DNA of 64,000 nucleotides from UBA11612 sp963976395 (GTDB taxonomy: Bacteria > Pseudomonadota > Alphaproteobacteria > Rhodospirillales > Rhodospirillaceae), in contig CAXBLG010000006.1 in assembly GCA_963976395.1 (NCBI GenBank), forward strand, positions 34,695-98,694. Direction: 5' to 3'. Positions 1 through 9,106 of the stretch are shown here, in pieces; the stretch's first letter is position 1, and each line of letters starts with the position of its first letter. A model generated the notes under the pieces. It was not told where the DNA came from. It was given only the letters and a program-made list of their open reading frames with translations, and made no database searches. Both the position numbers and the translations under genes were made by a program.

Positions 1-2864
1 TTACGGGCTTCTGCGGCCATCGCCTCGGCATCTCCATCAACGATGAACTCCTTGCCGCCTTCACCACGACCGTGCAGATGCCAGAAACTCAGGGCTTCCA
101 AGGGGCCCTTTGGAACCTCTGGAAATCCGTCCGCAGCGATCATTGCAGCTTCGAGGGGCAGTTGCGGCGAGAAGCCCGCAATCACCTCCCCGTTCGAAGG
201 CGGCGTGCCGGTTTTGTAATCAATGATGGTGATGCGCCCATCTGTGCTCCGGTCGATACGGTCGGCCTTGCCGGTTAGCTTGAACGATCCGGCCGGGCCT
301 TGCAGCGTCAACTCGCCGCTGATCTCTACATAGGCGCGGCCCAACTCGTGACGGCGTGTGTCCTCGGTGCGCACAAACCATTCGGCAATTCGCTCAAATC
401 GTGGTTCCCAAAAAGCGAGGACGCCGGGACGCAGGGCGTCTTTCTTGAATACGTCATCACCGATATTCAGAAGCTGCGGCAATGCGTCATCCGGCAAAGG
501 CCCTGTTGGATGGGCTTCGATGAATAGGCGCAGGGCATGGTGAACAAGCGAGCCGTAATCGGCGGCACTCACGTCCTGATCGAGAGGGTTCAGCGGCCTT
601 AACTTCAATATGCGGCGCGCATAGATACTGTATGGATCGCGCATCCAGGTTTCGATTTCTGTCACCGACAATTGACGCGGGCGCGCTTCAAGAGGCGGTC
701 TTGGCGCTGGCGGAGAAATAGATTCGTAAGCTTTAGGTTCCGTCAGTTCCTGTGCCCAGGGCAGCCAGTCTCCGGCTTCGACACGGAACGCTTCTACCAG
801 TCCCGCTGCAGCGACCGCGCGATCCAGACGCATCAGCCAGCGCGACGGCACGGTGGGGGTGCCGTCCACTTTCACCGAACGCGTCATCACAACACGCGGT
901 CCGCATAGAGCTTGGGCGACATCGTGCGCGGCAAGGCCGATGCGCCGCTCCGGCGATGGCAGCCCAAACTTTTTGCGCATGGGCCGGCTCATCCAAGGAT
1001 CGGCCTCGGCATCCGCCGGCCACGTACCTTCGTTAAGGCCCGCAAGAATCAAGACATCGAAGCGCTGCAACCTTGCTTCCAGCGGTCCCAGGATGTGCAG
1101 GCGCGGATGTTTGCCAAAGCGCGGGCGCACGACGCGAGCGCTCATCAAGGCATCCAGCACGGCCGGATATTCCAGCGGAGAGATCGGCGGGAGCACGTCG
1201 CAATGCTGTGCGAGTTCGGCAATAAAAGCACTGGTTGCTTCACCGGCTTCTTCCGCCCACAAACGCAACGGGCCAGGGGTATCGTTGGTGGCTGCCAGAG
1301 ATTCGGCAGTGGCCATATGCGCGTTCAGAAGATCCGAAATTGAAGCAGAGTCTTGCACCATTAAAGTCGTGAACTTTTCGCAGCCCTTTTTAAGGTGGTC
1401 GATCCAAGCATCCACCTCGCTGGCATCGTCCTTGTCCTTAAGTTCTTGCGTCAGGCTTTTCAGTCCATCAAGCCCCGCGGGCGGACGCGGCCCGCGCAGG
1501 ATTTTAATCTCCGCGCGTCTCGTCAGTTTCCGGAAGGCGGCGATATCGAGGCCCGCCGCAGCCAGGGGGTGTTTGCACACCGCCAGCGTCGGCATCGGTG
1601 CGAAGTCTTCGGCAATCATCATCGCCGTCAATCTTAGGAATGCGCCCGGCGGCGTTTTGTGCAATGGACGCCCCGCCGAATCATCAATGTCTATGTTCCA
1701 GCGTTTGAGTTCCATGGATACACGCTCGGCCAACGCACGGTCGGGCGTGACCAGCGCGCAGGTCTGTTCGTCCTGGGTCAGCGCTGCGCGCATGATCAGC
1801 GAAATCACTTCGGCCTCTTCACGAGGGGCCGGGCAATTAATTTGGGTTAAACCCTCGACAGCGGATGGGTCGATCGGTTCCATCTCGCGCCAGGCATGGG
1901 TGGTTGACGCGGGGCGCATAACTTCGGTCAAAAACCGTGTTTTCTGAGCGTAAAACCGTGCATCGTGCGCGCAATTTGCGTCTTTTGGTACGCACGGCCA
2001 CGGTAAAACCGCGCCCGGAGACACCTTAAGTCGGCGCAAAAGCTGCTTAAAACCGTACTGCGGGTGCGATTCATCCACCGCTTTCCAATCATTTTCGCTC
2101 AACGAGCAGTCCAAACCGGGCAAAACAACAGCGCCGCCGTCCATCCGTGCGATCACGTCCAAGAGGTCCGCGGTCGCGGGAATGCTGCCCGTCGAGCCGG
2201 CGGCAATCACCGGCCCGGTTGCGCCGCCCGCCGCCCAAATGCGCGCTTGGGCCGCGAAAACCCGGTTGCGGTGATCGGCCGAATCAATCGCACCTTCGGC
2301 TTCCAAAATCTTGGGCCAGGCCTCTGTCAAAATACCTAGAAATTCCAAGGTGATCTGCCAGTGCGCGGCGTAATCTGCGGGCACCAAATCCACCAATTTT
2401 TCGAACGACAAGTGTTCGGTTTGCACTTGGTCTAGAAATTTCGCGAGTTCTTCGGCAAGACGAATTGCCTGTTCGGCGGTTGAATCGCCACGAGCTTGAA
2501 TCAAACGCGCGAGCAGAAGTTGCCGTTTGAGCGGGGAGATGGGTGGTGGAATGTCTTCGCTTGCTTCGGCAACGCCGAATGCAGAAAACATAACCTCTTC
2601 TTCATCCAAATCATTGAGCGGCATCATGCGCGGGAGCAGCAACGGCTTGCCGCTGCTGAGACGCAGAAACGCTTCGCGCAAACTGCGGCAGGCGCGCCGC
2701 GTCGGCAGTAGAACGGTTATGGACGCAAGAGAGAGAGCATCGTCGCCGGCGTCGTCAAGTATGCCGCCGGCCAGAGCGTCCACGAACGGCAAGTGCGGCG
2801 CGATGGTGAAGACGGCGGGCTTCGCCTTCGCTAGAGATTGCCATGTTTTGGGCCCGGCCGTCAT
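1..2864 (-). CDS. addB: Double-strand break repair protein AddB, 3' end beyond the window
   Basis: AddB is the partner of AddA in the AddAB helicase-nuclease, which processes DNA ends for RecA. No stop occurs on the minus strand from the ATG at 2864 to the window edge, giving about 954 residues; only the extreme C-terminus is missing. The N-terminus has the family's opening (FTIAPHLPFVDALAGG, then VLLPTRRAC in place of the helicase motifs). Near the C-terminus the PD-(D/E)XK nuclease signature IIDYKTGTPPS is encoded around 190-220. The ATG overlaps the murU stop by three bases, so translation is probably coupled. addA would be expected just outside the window. Identification is from the motifs and from the usual position beside the MurU/AmgK/TsaE genes. 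Confidence 0.93.
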   Translation of the reverse strand, partial: MTAGPKTWQSLAKAKPAVFTIAPHLPFVDALAGGILDDAGDDALSLASITVLLPTRRACRSLREAFLRLSSGKPLLLPRMMPLNDLDEEEVMFSAFGVAEASEDIPPPISPLKRQLLLARLIQARGDSTAEQAIRLAEELAKFLDQVQTEHLSFEKLVDLVPADYAAHWQITLEFLGILTEAWPKILEAEGAIDSADHRNRVFAAQARIWAAGGATGPVIAAGSTGSIPATADLLDVIARMDGGAVVLPGLDCSLSENDWKAVDESHPQYGFKQLLRRLKVSPGAVLPWPCVPKDANCAHDARFYAQKTRFLTEVMRPASTTHAWREMEPIDPSAVEGLTQINCPAPREEAEVISLIMRAALTQDEQTCALVTPDRALAERVSMELKRWNIDIDDSAGRPLHKTPPGAFLRLTAMMIAEDFAPMPTLAVCKHPLAAAGLDIAAFRKLTRRAEIKILRGPRPPAGLDGLKSLTQELKDKDDASEVDAWIDHLKKGCEKFTTLMVQDSASISDLLNAHMATAESLAATNDTPGPLRLWAEEAGEATSAFIAELAQHCDVLPPISPLEYPAVLDALMSARVVRPRFGKHPRLHILGPLEARLQRFDVLILAGLNEGTWPADAEADPWMSRPMRKKFGLPSPERRIGLAAHDVAQALCGPRVVMTRSVKVDGTPTVPSRWLMRLDRAVAAAGLVEAFRVEAGDWLPWAQELTEPKAYESISPPAPRPPLEARPRQLSVTEIETWMRDPYSIYARRILKLRPLNPLDQDVSAADYGSLVHHALRLFIEAHPTGPLPDDALPQLLNIGDDVFKKDALRPGVLAFWEPRFERIAEWFVRTEDTRRHELGRAYVEISGELTLQGPAGSFKLTGKADRIDRSTDGRITIIDYKTGTPPSNGEVIAGFSPQLPLEAAMIAADGFPEVPKGPLEALSFWHLHGRGEGGKEFIVDGDAEAMAAEAR

Positions 2865-3580
2865 CGGGCGCGCAGCAATGCGTCTGTTTTTTCAACGGCG
2901 TCCGGCGTGCCGACATGGAACCAAACGCCGTCGTGAACAACGCCTTTCATGCGACGGGCCGCAATGGCCTTATCCCACAGTTTGTTCATGGAAAACGGCA
3001 CGGCATTTTCGCCCGCCAGAATGCGCGGGTGAATAATCTGAATGCCGGTGTAGGCATAGGGTGCGCGGGTAGCGATCCCGCGCCGGGTGAGATGGCCCTC
3101 GGTATCCACAAAAAAATCTCCAGCGCTGTCAAAGCCGTGGGCGGTTTCCATAGGATGGACGAGCATCAGAACATCCAGTTCGTCAGAATTCCATTTACGG
3201 GCGAGCCGCTCCAGCGCGGGCGTGGGGCCATCCAATGTTACAGTATCACAACCGAAAACGAAGAACGGCGCATTCCCCAGCAAGGGCAGGGCTTTGACGA
3301 GTCCGCCGCCGGTATCAAGCAGTTGCGCGGTTTCATCGGAGATTGTGACCACCGGATTCTGCCGCCCCTTCATATGTGCGATCATTTGCGGCGCGTGGTG
3401 GTGAGCGTTTACGACGGCGCGCGGCACGCCCGCCGCGGCCAATTGATCCATCGGCCAATCGATCAAGGCCTTGCCGCCGACTTTGATCAACGGTTTGGGG
3501 GTGAGTTCGGTTAGCGGTTTCATGCGCGTGCCAAGACCCGCGGCCAGAAACATGGCTGTTTGAGGTAGGACGCCGCTCAC
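2861..3580 (-). CDS. murU: N-acetylmuramate alpha-1-phosphate uridylyltransferase (MurU)
   Basis: This is a 239-residue nucleotidyltransferase of the sugar-1-phosphate family. The N-terminal signature MFLAAGLGTRMKPLTE followed by PKPLIKVGGKALID is the nucleotide-binding loop and the lysine-containing motif. A metal-binding region follows at FGCDTVTL. In the MurU/AmgK recycling route it makes UDP-MurNAc from MurNAc-1-phosphate, by-passing de novo synthesis and the fosfomycin target MurA. The start is a GTG at 3580 that overlaps the amgK stop (GTGA), and the end overlaps addB, so it lies in a tightly coupled operon. The neighbour amgK supports MurU over a generic NDP-sugar pyrophosphorylase. 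Confidence 0.88.
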   Translation of the reverse strand: MSGVLPQTAMFLAAGLGTRMKPLTELTPKPLIKVGGKALIDWPMDQLAAAGVPRAVVNAHHHAPQMIAHMKGRQNPVVTISDETAQLLDTGGGLVKALPLLGNAPFFVFGCDTVTLDGPTPALERLARKWNSDELDVLMLVHPMETAHGFDSAGDFFVDTEGHLTRRGIATRAPYAYTGIQIIHPRILAGENAVPFSMNKLWDKAIAARRMKGVVHDGVWFHVGTPDAVEKTDALLRAR

Positions 3581-4578
3581 AGATTTAGCGTCCGCATTGT
3601 TTGCGGCACATGGGCGTCAAACCAGTTTTTTAAATCGCTTAGCGCAGGATGCGCGAGACATTGATCCATATAACGCCACAGGCGGGGCATGTGTTGCAGG
3701 TAGTGGGGCTTGCCGTCGCGGAGTTTCAAACGTGCGAAGGTGCCGATCACGCGCACATGGCGTTGCGCCGCCATCACCGCCCACGAGAGTTCAAAGTCTT
3801 CAGGTGTTACAGAAGGAAAGGCATTCAAATATCTCTGCTTCATCTCGGCGATGAGGGCAGGGTTCACGTCGCGCCGCGCATCTTCCAGTAGGGACATCAA
3901 ATCGTAAGTGACAGGTCCAGCGACGGCGTCTTGAAAGTCGAGCAAACCGCAGGCCTTTATGCCGGATCTCTCCGGCAGCAGAAGTAAATTATCTACGTGA
4001 TAGTCAAACAACACCAGAGATGTCGGCGCTTTCCAGGCCAGCGGCAACAGGGCTTGCCAGATCGAATTGTAGCCATCAATTGTCTGTGAGGAGAGCGCTG
4101 GAGCGTGCAGGAGCGGCATATACCATTCTTGCAGACGGCCGACTTCATCAAGTAAGCGTGATGTGTCGTAGGGTTTCACGCCGCTCGGCACAGCTTGGTT
4201 TTCGGGCAAGCGATGCAGCGCAATCAACGTATCCGTCGCTAAGGTGTAAAGAGCGCGCTCGTCATGACTTTGCGCCAAGAGTTGCGTGTAGGTGCTGTCT
4301 CCTAAGTCTTCTAGGAGGAGAAGACCTGCTGCAGCATCTTCAGCCAGTACTTTTGGAACGGAGAATCCTTGCTTGAACAAGTGCCGGGCGATGCGAACGA
4401 AGGGTCTCACATCTTCTTGCGGTGGGGGAGCGTCCATGAGTACGACGCGGCCACGTTGATCTTCAAGTCGGTCGTATTTACGAAACGACGCATCGCCCGC
4501 CAGGGGCCCGCGTTTGGCTTTATCCCAACCGTGCTGCTGAAGAAAAGATATGATAATAGCTTCACGGTTGGCGGACAC
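3577..4578 (-). CDS. amgK: Anomeric N-acetylmuramate/N-acetylglucosamine kinase (AmgK), APH family
   Basis: A 333-residue aminoglycoside-phosphotransferase-fold kinase. The catalytic loop is FDYHVDNLLLLP (HxDN) and the metal-binding DFxD-like element is LLDFQDAVAGP. AmgK phosphorylates the anomeric hydroxyl of recycled MurNAc, and the product is the substrate of MurU encoded next. The start is a GTG 17 bases inside tsaE. The order tsaE-amgK-murU-addB with overlapping ends points to one transcript. The family also includes choline and homoserine kinases, but the pairing with murU makes cell-wall recycling the best reading. Confidence 0.88.
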   Translation of the reverse strand: MSANREAIIISFLQQHGWDKAKRGPLAGDASFRKYDRLEDQRGRVVLMDAPPPQEDVRPFVRIARHLFKQGFSVPKVLAEDAAAGLLLLEDLGDSTYTQLLAQSHDERALYTLATDTLIALHRLPENQAVPSGVKPYDTSRLLDEVGRLQEWYMPLLHAPALSSQTIDGYNSIWQALLPLAWKAPTSLVLFDYHVDNLLLLPERSGIKACGLLDFQDAVAGPVTYDLMSLLEDARRDVNPALIAEMKQRYLNAFPSVTPEDFELSWAVMAAQRHVRVIGTFARLKLRDGKPHYLQHMPRLWRYMDQCLAHPALSDLKNWFDAHVPQTMRTLNL

Positions 4579-5062
4579 GGCTTACCACTTCAAGCGCCCG
4601 CTCGCGCCAATTCGATTTTCCAGAGAGCCGAATAGAACGCGCTGTATCACCGGTCGCAGACGTCAACTCAATTTCTAAGGGGGCTCGCGGCATATATGGT
4701 CCTAAACGCTCTGGCCATTCGATCAAGGTTATGCCGCCAGCTTGCGCATCTTCTAGCCCCAGCTCAAGCACATCGTCCGGCACTTCGAGGCGATACAAAT
4801 CGAAGTGCCATATTATTCCGCGCTGTGTTTCGTAGGTTTGCACCAGCGTAAATGTAGGACTCACGACTTCTTCGTCTATGCCTGCGAGTCGTTGAATAAA
4901 CCCCCGCGCAAAGGTGGTCTTGCCTGCGCCGAGCGCTCCTTTGAGGGTGATCACGTCGCCGGGCTTCACGACTTCGGCCAGGGTTGCGCCGAACGCCATT
5001 GTATCTTGCTCTGACGGAAACGACAGCGCGCCGTTTTCTGGTGCCGAAAATTCTTCAGACAT
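4562..5062 (-). CDS. tsaE: tRNA threonylcarbamoyladenosine biosynthesis ATPase TsaE
   Basis: A 166-residue P-loop protein with Walker A LKGALGAGKTTFARGFIQ, then the family block VSPTFTLVQTYE and a C-terminal WPERLGPYMP element. TsaE binds the TsaB-TsaD complex and uses ATP to support N6-threonylcarbamoyl modification of A37 in ANN-decoding tRNAs. Its length is normal for the family. It begins nine bases after the sensor-kinase-like gene and overlaps amgK by 17 bases. Confidence 0.94.
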   Translation of the reverse strand: MSEEFSAPENGALSFPSEQDTMAFGATLAEVVKPGDVITLKGALGAGKTTFARGFIQRLAGIDEEVVSPTFTLVQTYETQRGIIWHFDLYRLEVPDDVLELGLEDAQAGGITLIEWPERLGPYMPRAPLEIELTSATGDTARSIRLSGKSNWRERALEVVSRVRQP

Positions 5063-5071
5063 ACGCTGTCT

Positions 5072-7525
5072 CTATTGCCCAGCTATGCGTGTTTCTTCGG
5101 ATTTTGCGGCTCCGCCAACAGGTAGGCGGCAGGCGACGATAATGTCGCTACCGTCTGCATTAGTGATGAGCGATCCACCGTGCAACTCGGCAATGCGCTG
5201 GGCGAGGTAAACGCCGAGCCCGGCGTGTGTCTGACCGTTTGCGGCATGGCGGATGGAGAATGTGACATGATCGCCTGAGGCATCGGCACGTTCGGCTGCC
5301 AGAACGATACGTTCGCCGTCTGGAAGATTTTTCAAAGCGCCCGTGAGCAGATGATACAAGGTTTGTTTGATGCGTGCGGCGTCGCCCACCATCCAGCCAA
5401 TGTCAGTCATACACGCGATCTCAAGGCTAACTCCATGCCGCTTTACGGCTTCACGGGTCATGGTTGCAACCCGGTTCATCACATCGAATATGTCAAAGGA
5501 GTCCAGGTGCAGGGTTTGTTGACCGGTCTCGACGCCTGACAAATCTCTGACGTCTTCGATCAAGGCCTTGAGGGTATTTGAGGCGTCAATGATGTCCTGA
5601 ACGACTGCGGCGGGTTGTCCGGGTTTGATGCTTGCAAGGCGCTTAGCAAGGCCGCCGATACTCAAAACCGGGACTTCCAATTCAAAAGCTACATTTGCCA
5701 AAAACTCTGTACGAAGCTTGTCGGTCGCGGTGAGGGCTTCAGCGCGGCCGCGTAAGGTCTGCGCGACGCGCTCCGGCGCGGACACATCGTTATAACAAAA
5801 CAAAACGCCTCCATCGGGCAGGGGCACCGAGATGAATTCAAGCACCGACTTATCCGCTCGGATAACTCGACCTTGCTGGGCTGTGCGTTGTTTATCGCTA
5901 TCTAGAGCGGCCAGCATAACGGTTCTATGGCGCGACCACACCGTCGTATCATCGAAGTATTCTTGAAAAGTGTCGATCACATCGCCCATCACCGGACCCT
6001 CGCGCAGGGTTTGGAGGTCGAGACCCCACAGGTCGGCGAAAGCAGGGTTGGCAAGGCGAAGCTCGCCCTCGGCGCCGAACACGGCAACGGCCTCTTGCAA
6101 GTTATCTATGGTTTCGCGTTGAACGGCGATCAGCGTGTTGTACGAGCGTTCCAACGCAAGTTTGTCGGTAATGTCTTCGTATGTGGTCAAGAGTCCGCCC
6201 ATCGGGTGAGGCGCAATAACACGCCGCAAGGTACCGCCACCGGGCAAATGCAAAACGTCTTCTGTAGGTTCAAGAAGAGATGTAAATCTTGCGAGCTCTT
6301 TATCTTTGTAGGCGGGAAAGTCGGCAACTTCAGGCAAGCGCCGTTCCGCGCGCAGAGTGTCGAGAACCGTTGCGTAAGGCGGACCATCCTTGAGCCATTC
6401 CAGATTCAAATCCCAAAGTTCGGCAAACGCAGTGTTGAAAAATATCAATCGCGTATCCGGGCCGAAGATGGCGATGGCCGTGCCTAGGCGTTCAAGAACC
6501 TCGGCATGCGCGGCGGCTTCGCGTTTGAGACGCGTCTCCAACTCTTCTTGCCGGGTAATGTCGTATGCAGACCCGGCGGTCATCCGGCCGCTGCCGTCGG
6601 AGAAAAGCGGTGCAGTGGTGTCTTGCGCGGTTTCGTTGCCATCACTATCGATCGGCGATTCGACGACTTCCATTAGTCTCCGACTGCCATCGATAACCAT
6701 GTGGAACGGCCCGCGCCGGGTTTCGCCGGCTGCTCGTGCGGCGGCGGCCAACGCGCGCACTTCACGTACGGCCACGCGGGGCGCGATTTCTCGGCCGCGC
6801 GCAACAACGTCCGGCGCATCCCGTGCATCGACCGCCGTCACATAAGCTTCGTTGCAATAAATTAAGGACAAATCATCGTCACGCAGCCATACCGGGTGGG
6901 CGACACCGCTTAAAGCCGCTTTGAGGAGGTCGCGTTCACGCCGCAAAGCGACGGACTCTTCCGTCAAGGTATCGACAGCCGCCACGCCCTCAGTCACATC
7001 GTTCATCCATACCACGTCGGCCATAATACGCTCCGCTCCATCGAGTGCGCGGATGCCTCGTGCCTGAATGCGCCTTCCAGTAGCGGTGTGATCAAGGTCG
7101 ACCTCGAAGCCGCTGCCGCCTTCGCGCATGGCTTCAATGGCGATTTGCAACCGCTCCTGCGAGGCGTGGTCAAAGCCGTCTAAAATGTCGTGAAACCCTG
7201 AGTCCATACCGCGAAAGAGATCGAGCAGTACGGCGAGCCGTCTCGAACAATATCCCTCGGCTCGAAATTCAGGCAGAGCCGCCGTGTCTTCATCATCCTC
7301 GGCAATAGGTTGATGAAACCAGGCAAAGTAGCCTTCAGGCGCGGTTTCCAGTGCGGCTTGGACAGCGTCGCGGGTGTAGAGTGCCCGGCTGGCCTCGCGC
7401 TCCGCGCGCAGCCAATGCCGGTGCTGACGCCAAAGCGCCCAGACTGCCGGTGGAACCAGCAGAAACACCGCGACCAATCCGGCAATCACCGGCGGCGTCA
7501 GCAGCTCCGTAATGTCGCTGTTCAC
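5072..7525 (-). CDS. Large PAS-domain sensor protein, histidine-kinase-like with degenerate H and N boxes
   Basis: An 817-residue protein starting at a GTG preceded by AGAGGGG. It has one N-terminal membrane helix (about residues 12-32), several PAS-like domains (about 60-580; repeated blocks such as IFGPDTRLIFFNTAFAELWDL and VFGAEGELRLANPAFADLWGL), a dimerisation-like region and a C-terminal ATPase-like region. The phosphoacceptor motif reads NVAFELEVP, so residue 614 is Phe where an active kinase has His. The N box reads LLTGALKNLPDG, with Gly where Asn binds Mg-ATP. A G2-like box remains (HAGLGVYLAQ). Catalysis by the standard mechanism looks lost. I infer a ligand-sensing or scaffold role; partner and signal are unknown. 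It sits between ahcY and tsaE. Confidence 0.8.
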   Translation of the reverse strand: MNSDITELLTPPVIAGLVAVFLLVPPAVWALWRQHRHWLRAEREASRALYTRDAVQAALETAPEGYFAWFHQPIAEDDEDTAALPEFRAEGYCSRRLAVLLDLFRGMDSGFHDILDGFDHASQERLQIAIEAMREGGSGFEVDLDHTATGRRIQARGIRALDGAERIMADVVWMNDVTEGVAAVDTLTEESVALRRERDLLKAALSGVAHPVWLRDDDLSLIYCNEAYVTAVDARDAPDVVARGREIAPRVAVREVRALAAAARAAGETRRGPFHMVIDGSRRLMEVVESPIDSDGNETAQDTTAPLFSDGSGRMTAGSAYDITRQEELETRLKREAAAHAEVLERLGTAIAIFGPDTRLIFFNTAFAELWDLNLEWLKDGPPYATVLDTLRAERRLPEVADFPAYKDKELARFTSLLEPTEDVLHLPGGGTLRRVIAPHPMGGLLTTYEDITDKLALERSYNTLIAVQRETIDNLQEAVAVFGAEGELRLANPAFADLWGLDLQTLREGPVMGDVIDTFQEYFDDTTVWSRHRTVMLAALDSDKQRTAQQGRVIRADKSVLEFISVPLPDGGVLFCYNDVSAPERVAQTLRGRAEALTATDKLRTEFLANVAFELEVPVLSIGGLAKRLASIKPGQPAAVVQDIIDASNTLKALIEDVRDLSGVETGQQTLHLDSFDIFDVMNRVATMTREAVKRHGVSLEIACMTDIGWMVGDAARIKQTLYHLLTGALKNLPDGERIVLAAERADASGDHVTFSIRHAANGQTHAGLGVYLAQRIAELHGGSLITNADGSDIIVACRLPVGGAAKSEETRIAGQ

Positions 7526-7551
7526 CGCACCCCTCTTTAAACCCTTTACTC

Positions 7552-7575
7552 CGCCCCAGCGGGACGGCTGGGGCG
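7552..7575. terminator. 9-bp stem hairpin between ahcY and the PAS sensor gene
   Basis: CGCCCCAGC and GCTGGGGCG form a perfect 9-bp stem around a 6-base loop. It lies 30 bases past the ahcY stop and 27 bases before the next start. On the minus strand it is followed by GAGTAAA, not a clear U-tract, so it may be a weak terminator or an mRNA-stabilising hairpin. Confidence 0.4.
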
Positions 7576-7604
7576 TTTAGCACACCCACTATACGGTGAA
7601 GGGC

Positions 7605-9002
7605 CTAATAGCGGTAGGTCTCCGGCTTGAACGGCCCTTTTGTCTCGACCCCGATATATGCGGCTTGAGCGGGTGACAGCTTGGTTAGCTTGGCGCCAAC
7701 CTTTGCCAAATGGAACTCGGCGACCTTCTCGTCCAGGTGCTTTGGCAGCACATAGACCTTATTTTCGTAGCTATCGCCGTTATTCCAGAGTTCCATCTGC
7801 GCCAGCACCTGATTGCTGAAGGAGGCGCTCATGACGAAGCTGGGGTGGCCGGTTGCGCAGCCCAGGTTTACGAGCCGGCCCTCAGCCAGAAGAATAATCC
7901 GCTTGCCGTCCGGGAATTCGATTTCGTCTACCTGTGGTTTAACATTGTGCCACTTGAAGTTCTTTAGGGCTTCGACCTGAATTTCAGTATCGAAGTGTCC
8001 GATGTTGCAGACGATGGCACGGTCTTTCATGTTCCGCATGTGATCGACTGTGATGACGTCCAAGTTGCCGGTTGCGGTGACAAAAATGTCACCTTGCGAC
8101 GCGGCGTCGTCCATGGTGACGACCTGATAGCCTTCCATTGCGGCTTGCAGCGCGCAGATGGGGTCGACTTCCGTGACCATGACCCGGCATCCGGCTTGAC
8201 GCATTGACGCGGCGGAGCCCTTGCCGACATCACCAAAGCCATTCACCACGGCGACCTTGCCGGCCATCATCACGTCGGTCGCACGGCGGATGCCGTCGAC
8301 CAGACTCTCGCGGCAGCCATAGACATTGTCGAACTTTGACTTAGTGACGCTGTCATTCACGTTGATGGCCGGAAAGGGTAGGCGGCCATCCTTCGACATT
8401 TGATACAGACGATGCACACCCGTTGTGGTTTCCTCACTGACGCCGCGCAAGCTGGCTTTGACTTTAGAATACCAGCCGGGTTGTTCTTTGAGCCGCTTAG
8501 CAATCGAGGCAAAAAGCACTTCTTCTTCCTCATTGCCAGGTTTGGTGATCACGGATGGATCTGTTTCCGCTTGCGCCCCGAGAATGATCAGAAGTGTGGC
8601 GTCGCCGCCGTCGTCGAGAATGAGGTTTGGCGCGCCGCCGTCGCTCCATTCAAATATCCGGTGTGTGTATTGCCAGTATTCCTCCAAAGACTCGCCCTTA
8701 TGGGCAAACACCGGCGTACCACCGTCCGCGATCGCAGCCGCGGCGTGATCTTGAGTGGAAAAGACGTTGCAGGAAGCCCAGCGAATATCGGCGCCAAGAT
8801 GTTTGAGCGTCTCGATCAATACGGCGGTTTGGATGGTCATATGGAGCGAGCCGGCTATGCGGGCACCTTTTAGGGGCTGCTTGCTACCGTATTCGGAGCG
8901 CATGGCCATCAGACCCGGCATTTCGGTCTCTGCAATGGCTATTTCCGTATGGCCCCACGCGGCAAGCCCAATATCCTTAACCTTGTAATCGCTAAAAGTC
9001 AT
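7605..9002 (-). CDS. ahcY: S-adenosylhomocysteine hydrolase
   Basis: A 465-residue, full-length adenosylhomocysteinase. It cleaves S-adenosylhomocysteine to adenosine and homocysteine with a bound NAD and relieves inhibition of methyltransferases. Visible family blocks are the N-terminal LKGARIAGSLHMTIQTAVL, the NAD-binding GFGDVGKGSAASMRQAG, and the C-terminal end KPETYRY. A good ribosome-binding site (AAGGAGACAGAGCGTT before ATG) fixes the start at 9002. A small GC-rich inverted repeat sits just upstream of it. No SAH riboswitch match is visible in the 104-base leader. metX/metW, which make and route homocysteine and methionine, lie elsewhere in the window. Confidence 0.97.
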   Translation of the reverse strand: MTFSDYKVKDIGLAAWGHTEIAIAETEMPGLMAMRSEYGSKQPLKGARIAGSLHMTIQTAVLIETLKHLGADIRWASCNVFSTQDHAAAAIADGGTPVFAHKGESLEEYWQYTHRIFEWSDGGAPNLILDDGGDATLLIILGAQAETDPSVITKPGNEEEEVLFASIAKRLKEQPGWYSKVKASLRGVSEETTTGVHRLYQMSKDGRLPFPAINVNDSVTKSKFDNVYGCRESLVDGIRRATDVMMAGKVAVVNGFGDVGKGSAASMRQAGCRVMVTEVDPICALQAAMEGYQVVTMDDAASQGDIFVTATGNLDVITVDHMRNMKDRAIVCNIGHFDTEIQVEALKNFKWHNVKPQVDEIEFPDGKRIILLAEGRLVNLGCATGHPSFVMSASFSNQVLAQMELWNNGDSYENKVYVLPKHLDEKVAEFHLAKVGAKLTKLSPAQAAYIGVETKGPFKPETYRY

Positions 9003-9106
9003 AACGCTCTGTCTCCTTGGACGCCGTCCGGCGTAAGTGTTGGGGCCGCGTATCGAGGGCCGGCGCGCCGTATAGCAGCCGGGCGGGAATCGGGCAACCG
9101 GCAGGC

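Noticed and set aside
853..1947. A 364-codon plus-strand open frame at the left end
   Set aside because: It is antisense to addB, whose minus-strand frame is open to the edge and carries the family motifs; the plus-strand product has no recognisable domain and is Arg/Ser-rich, as expected of a shadow frame.
9003..9106. SAH riboswitch upstream of ahcY
   Set aside because: The 104-base leader lacks the conserved SAH-binding core; only a short GC hairpin before the ribosome-binding site is visible.
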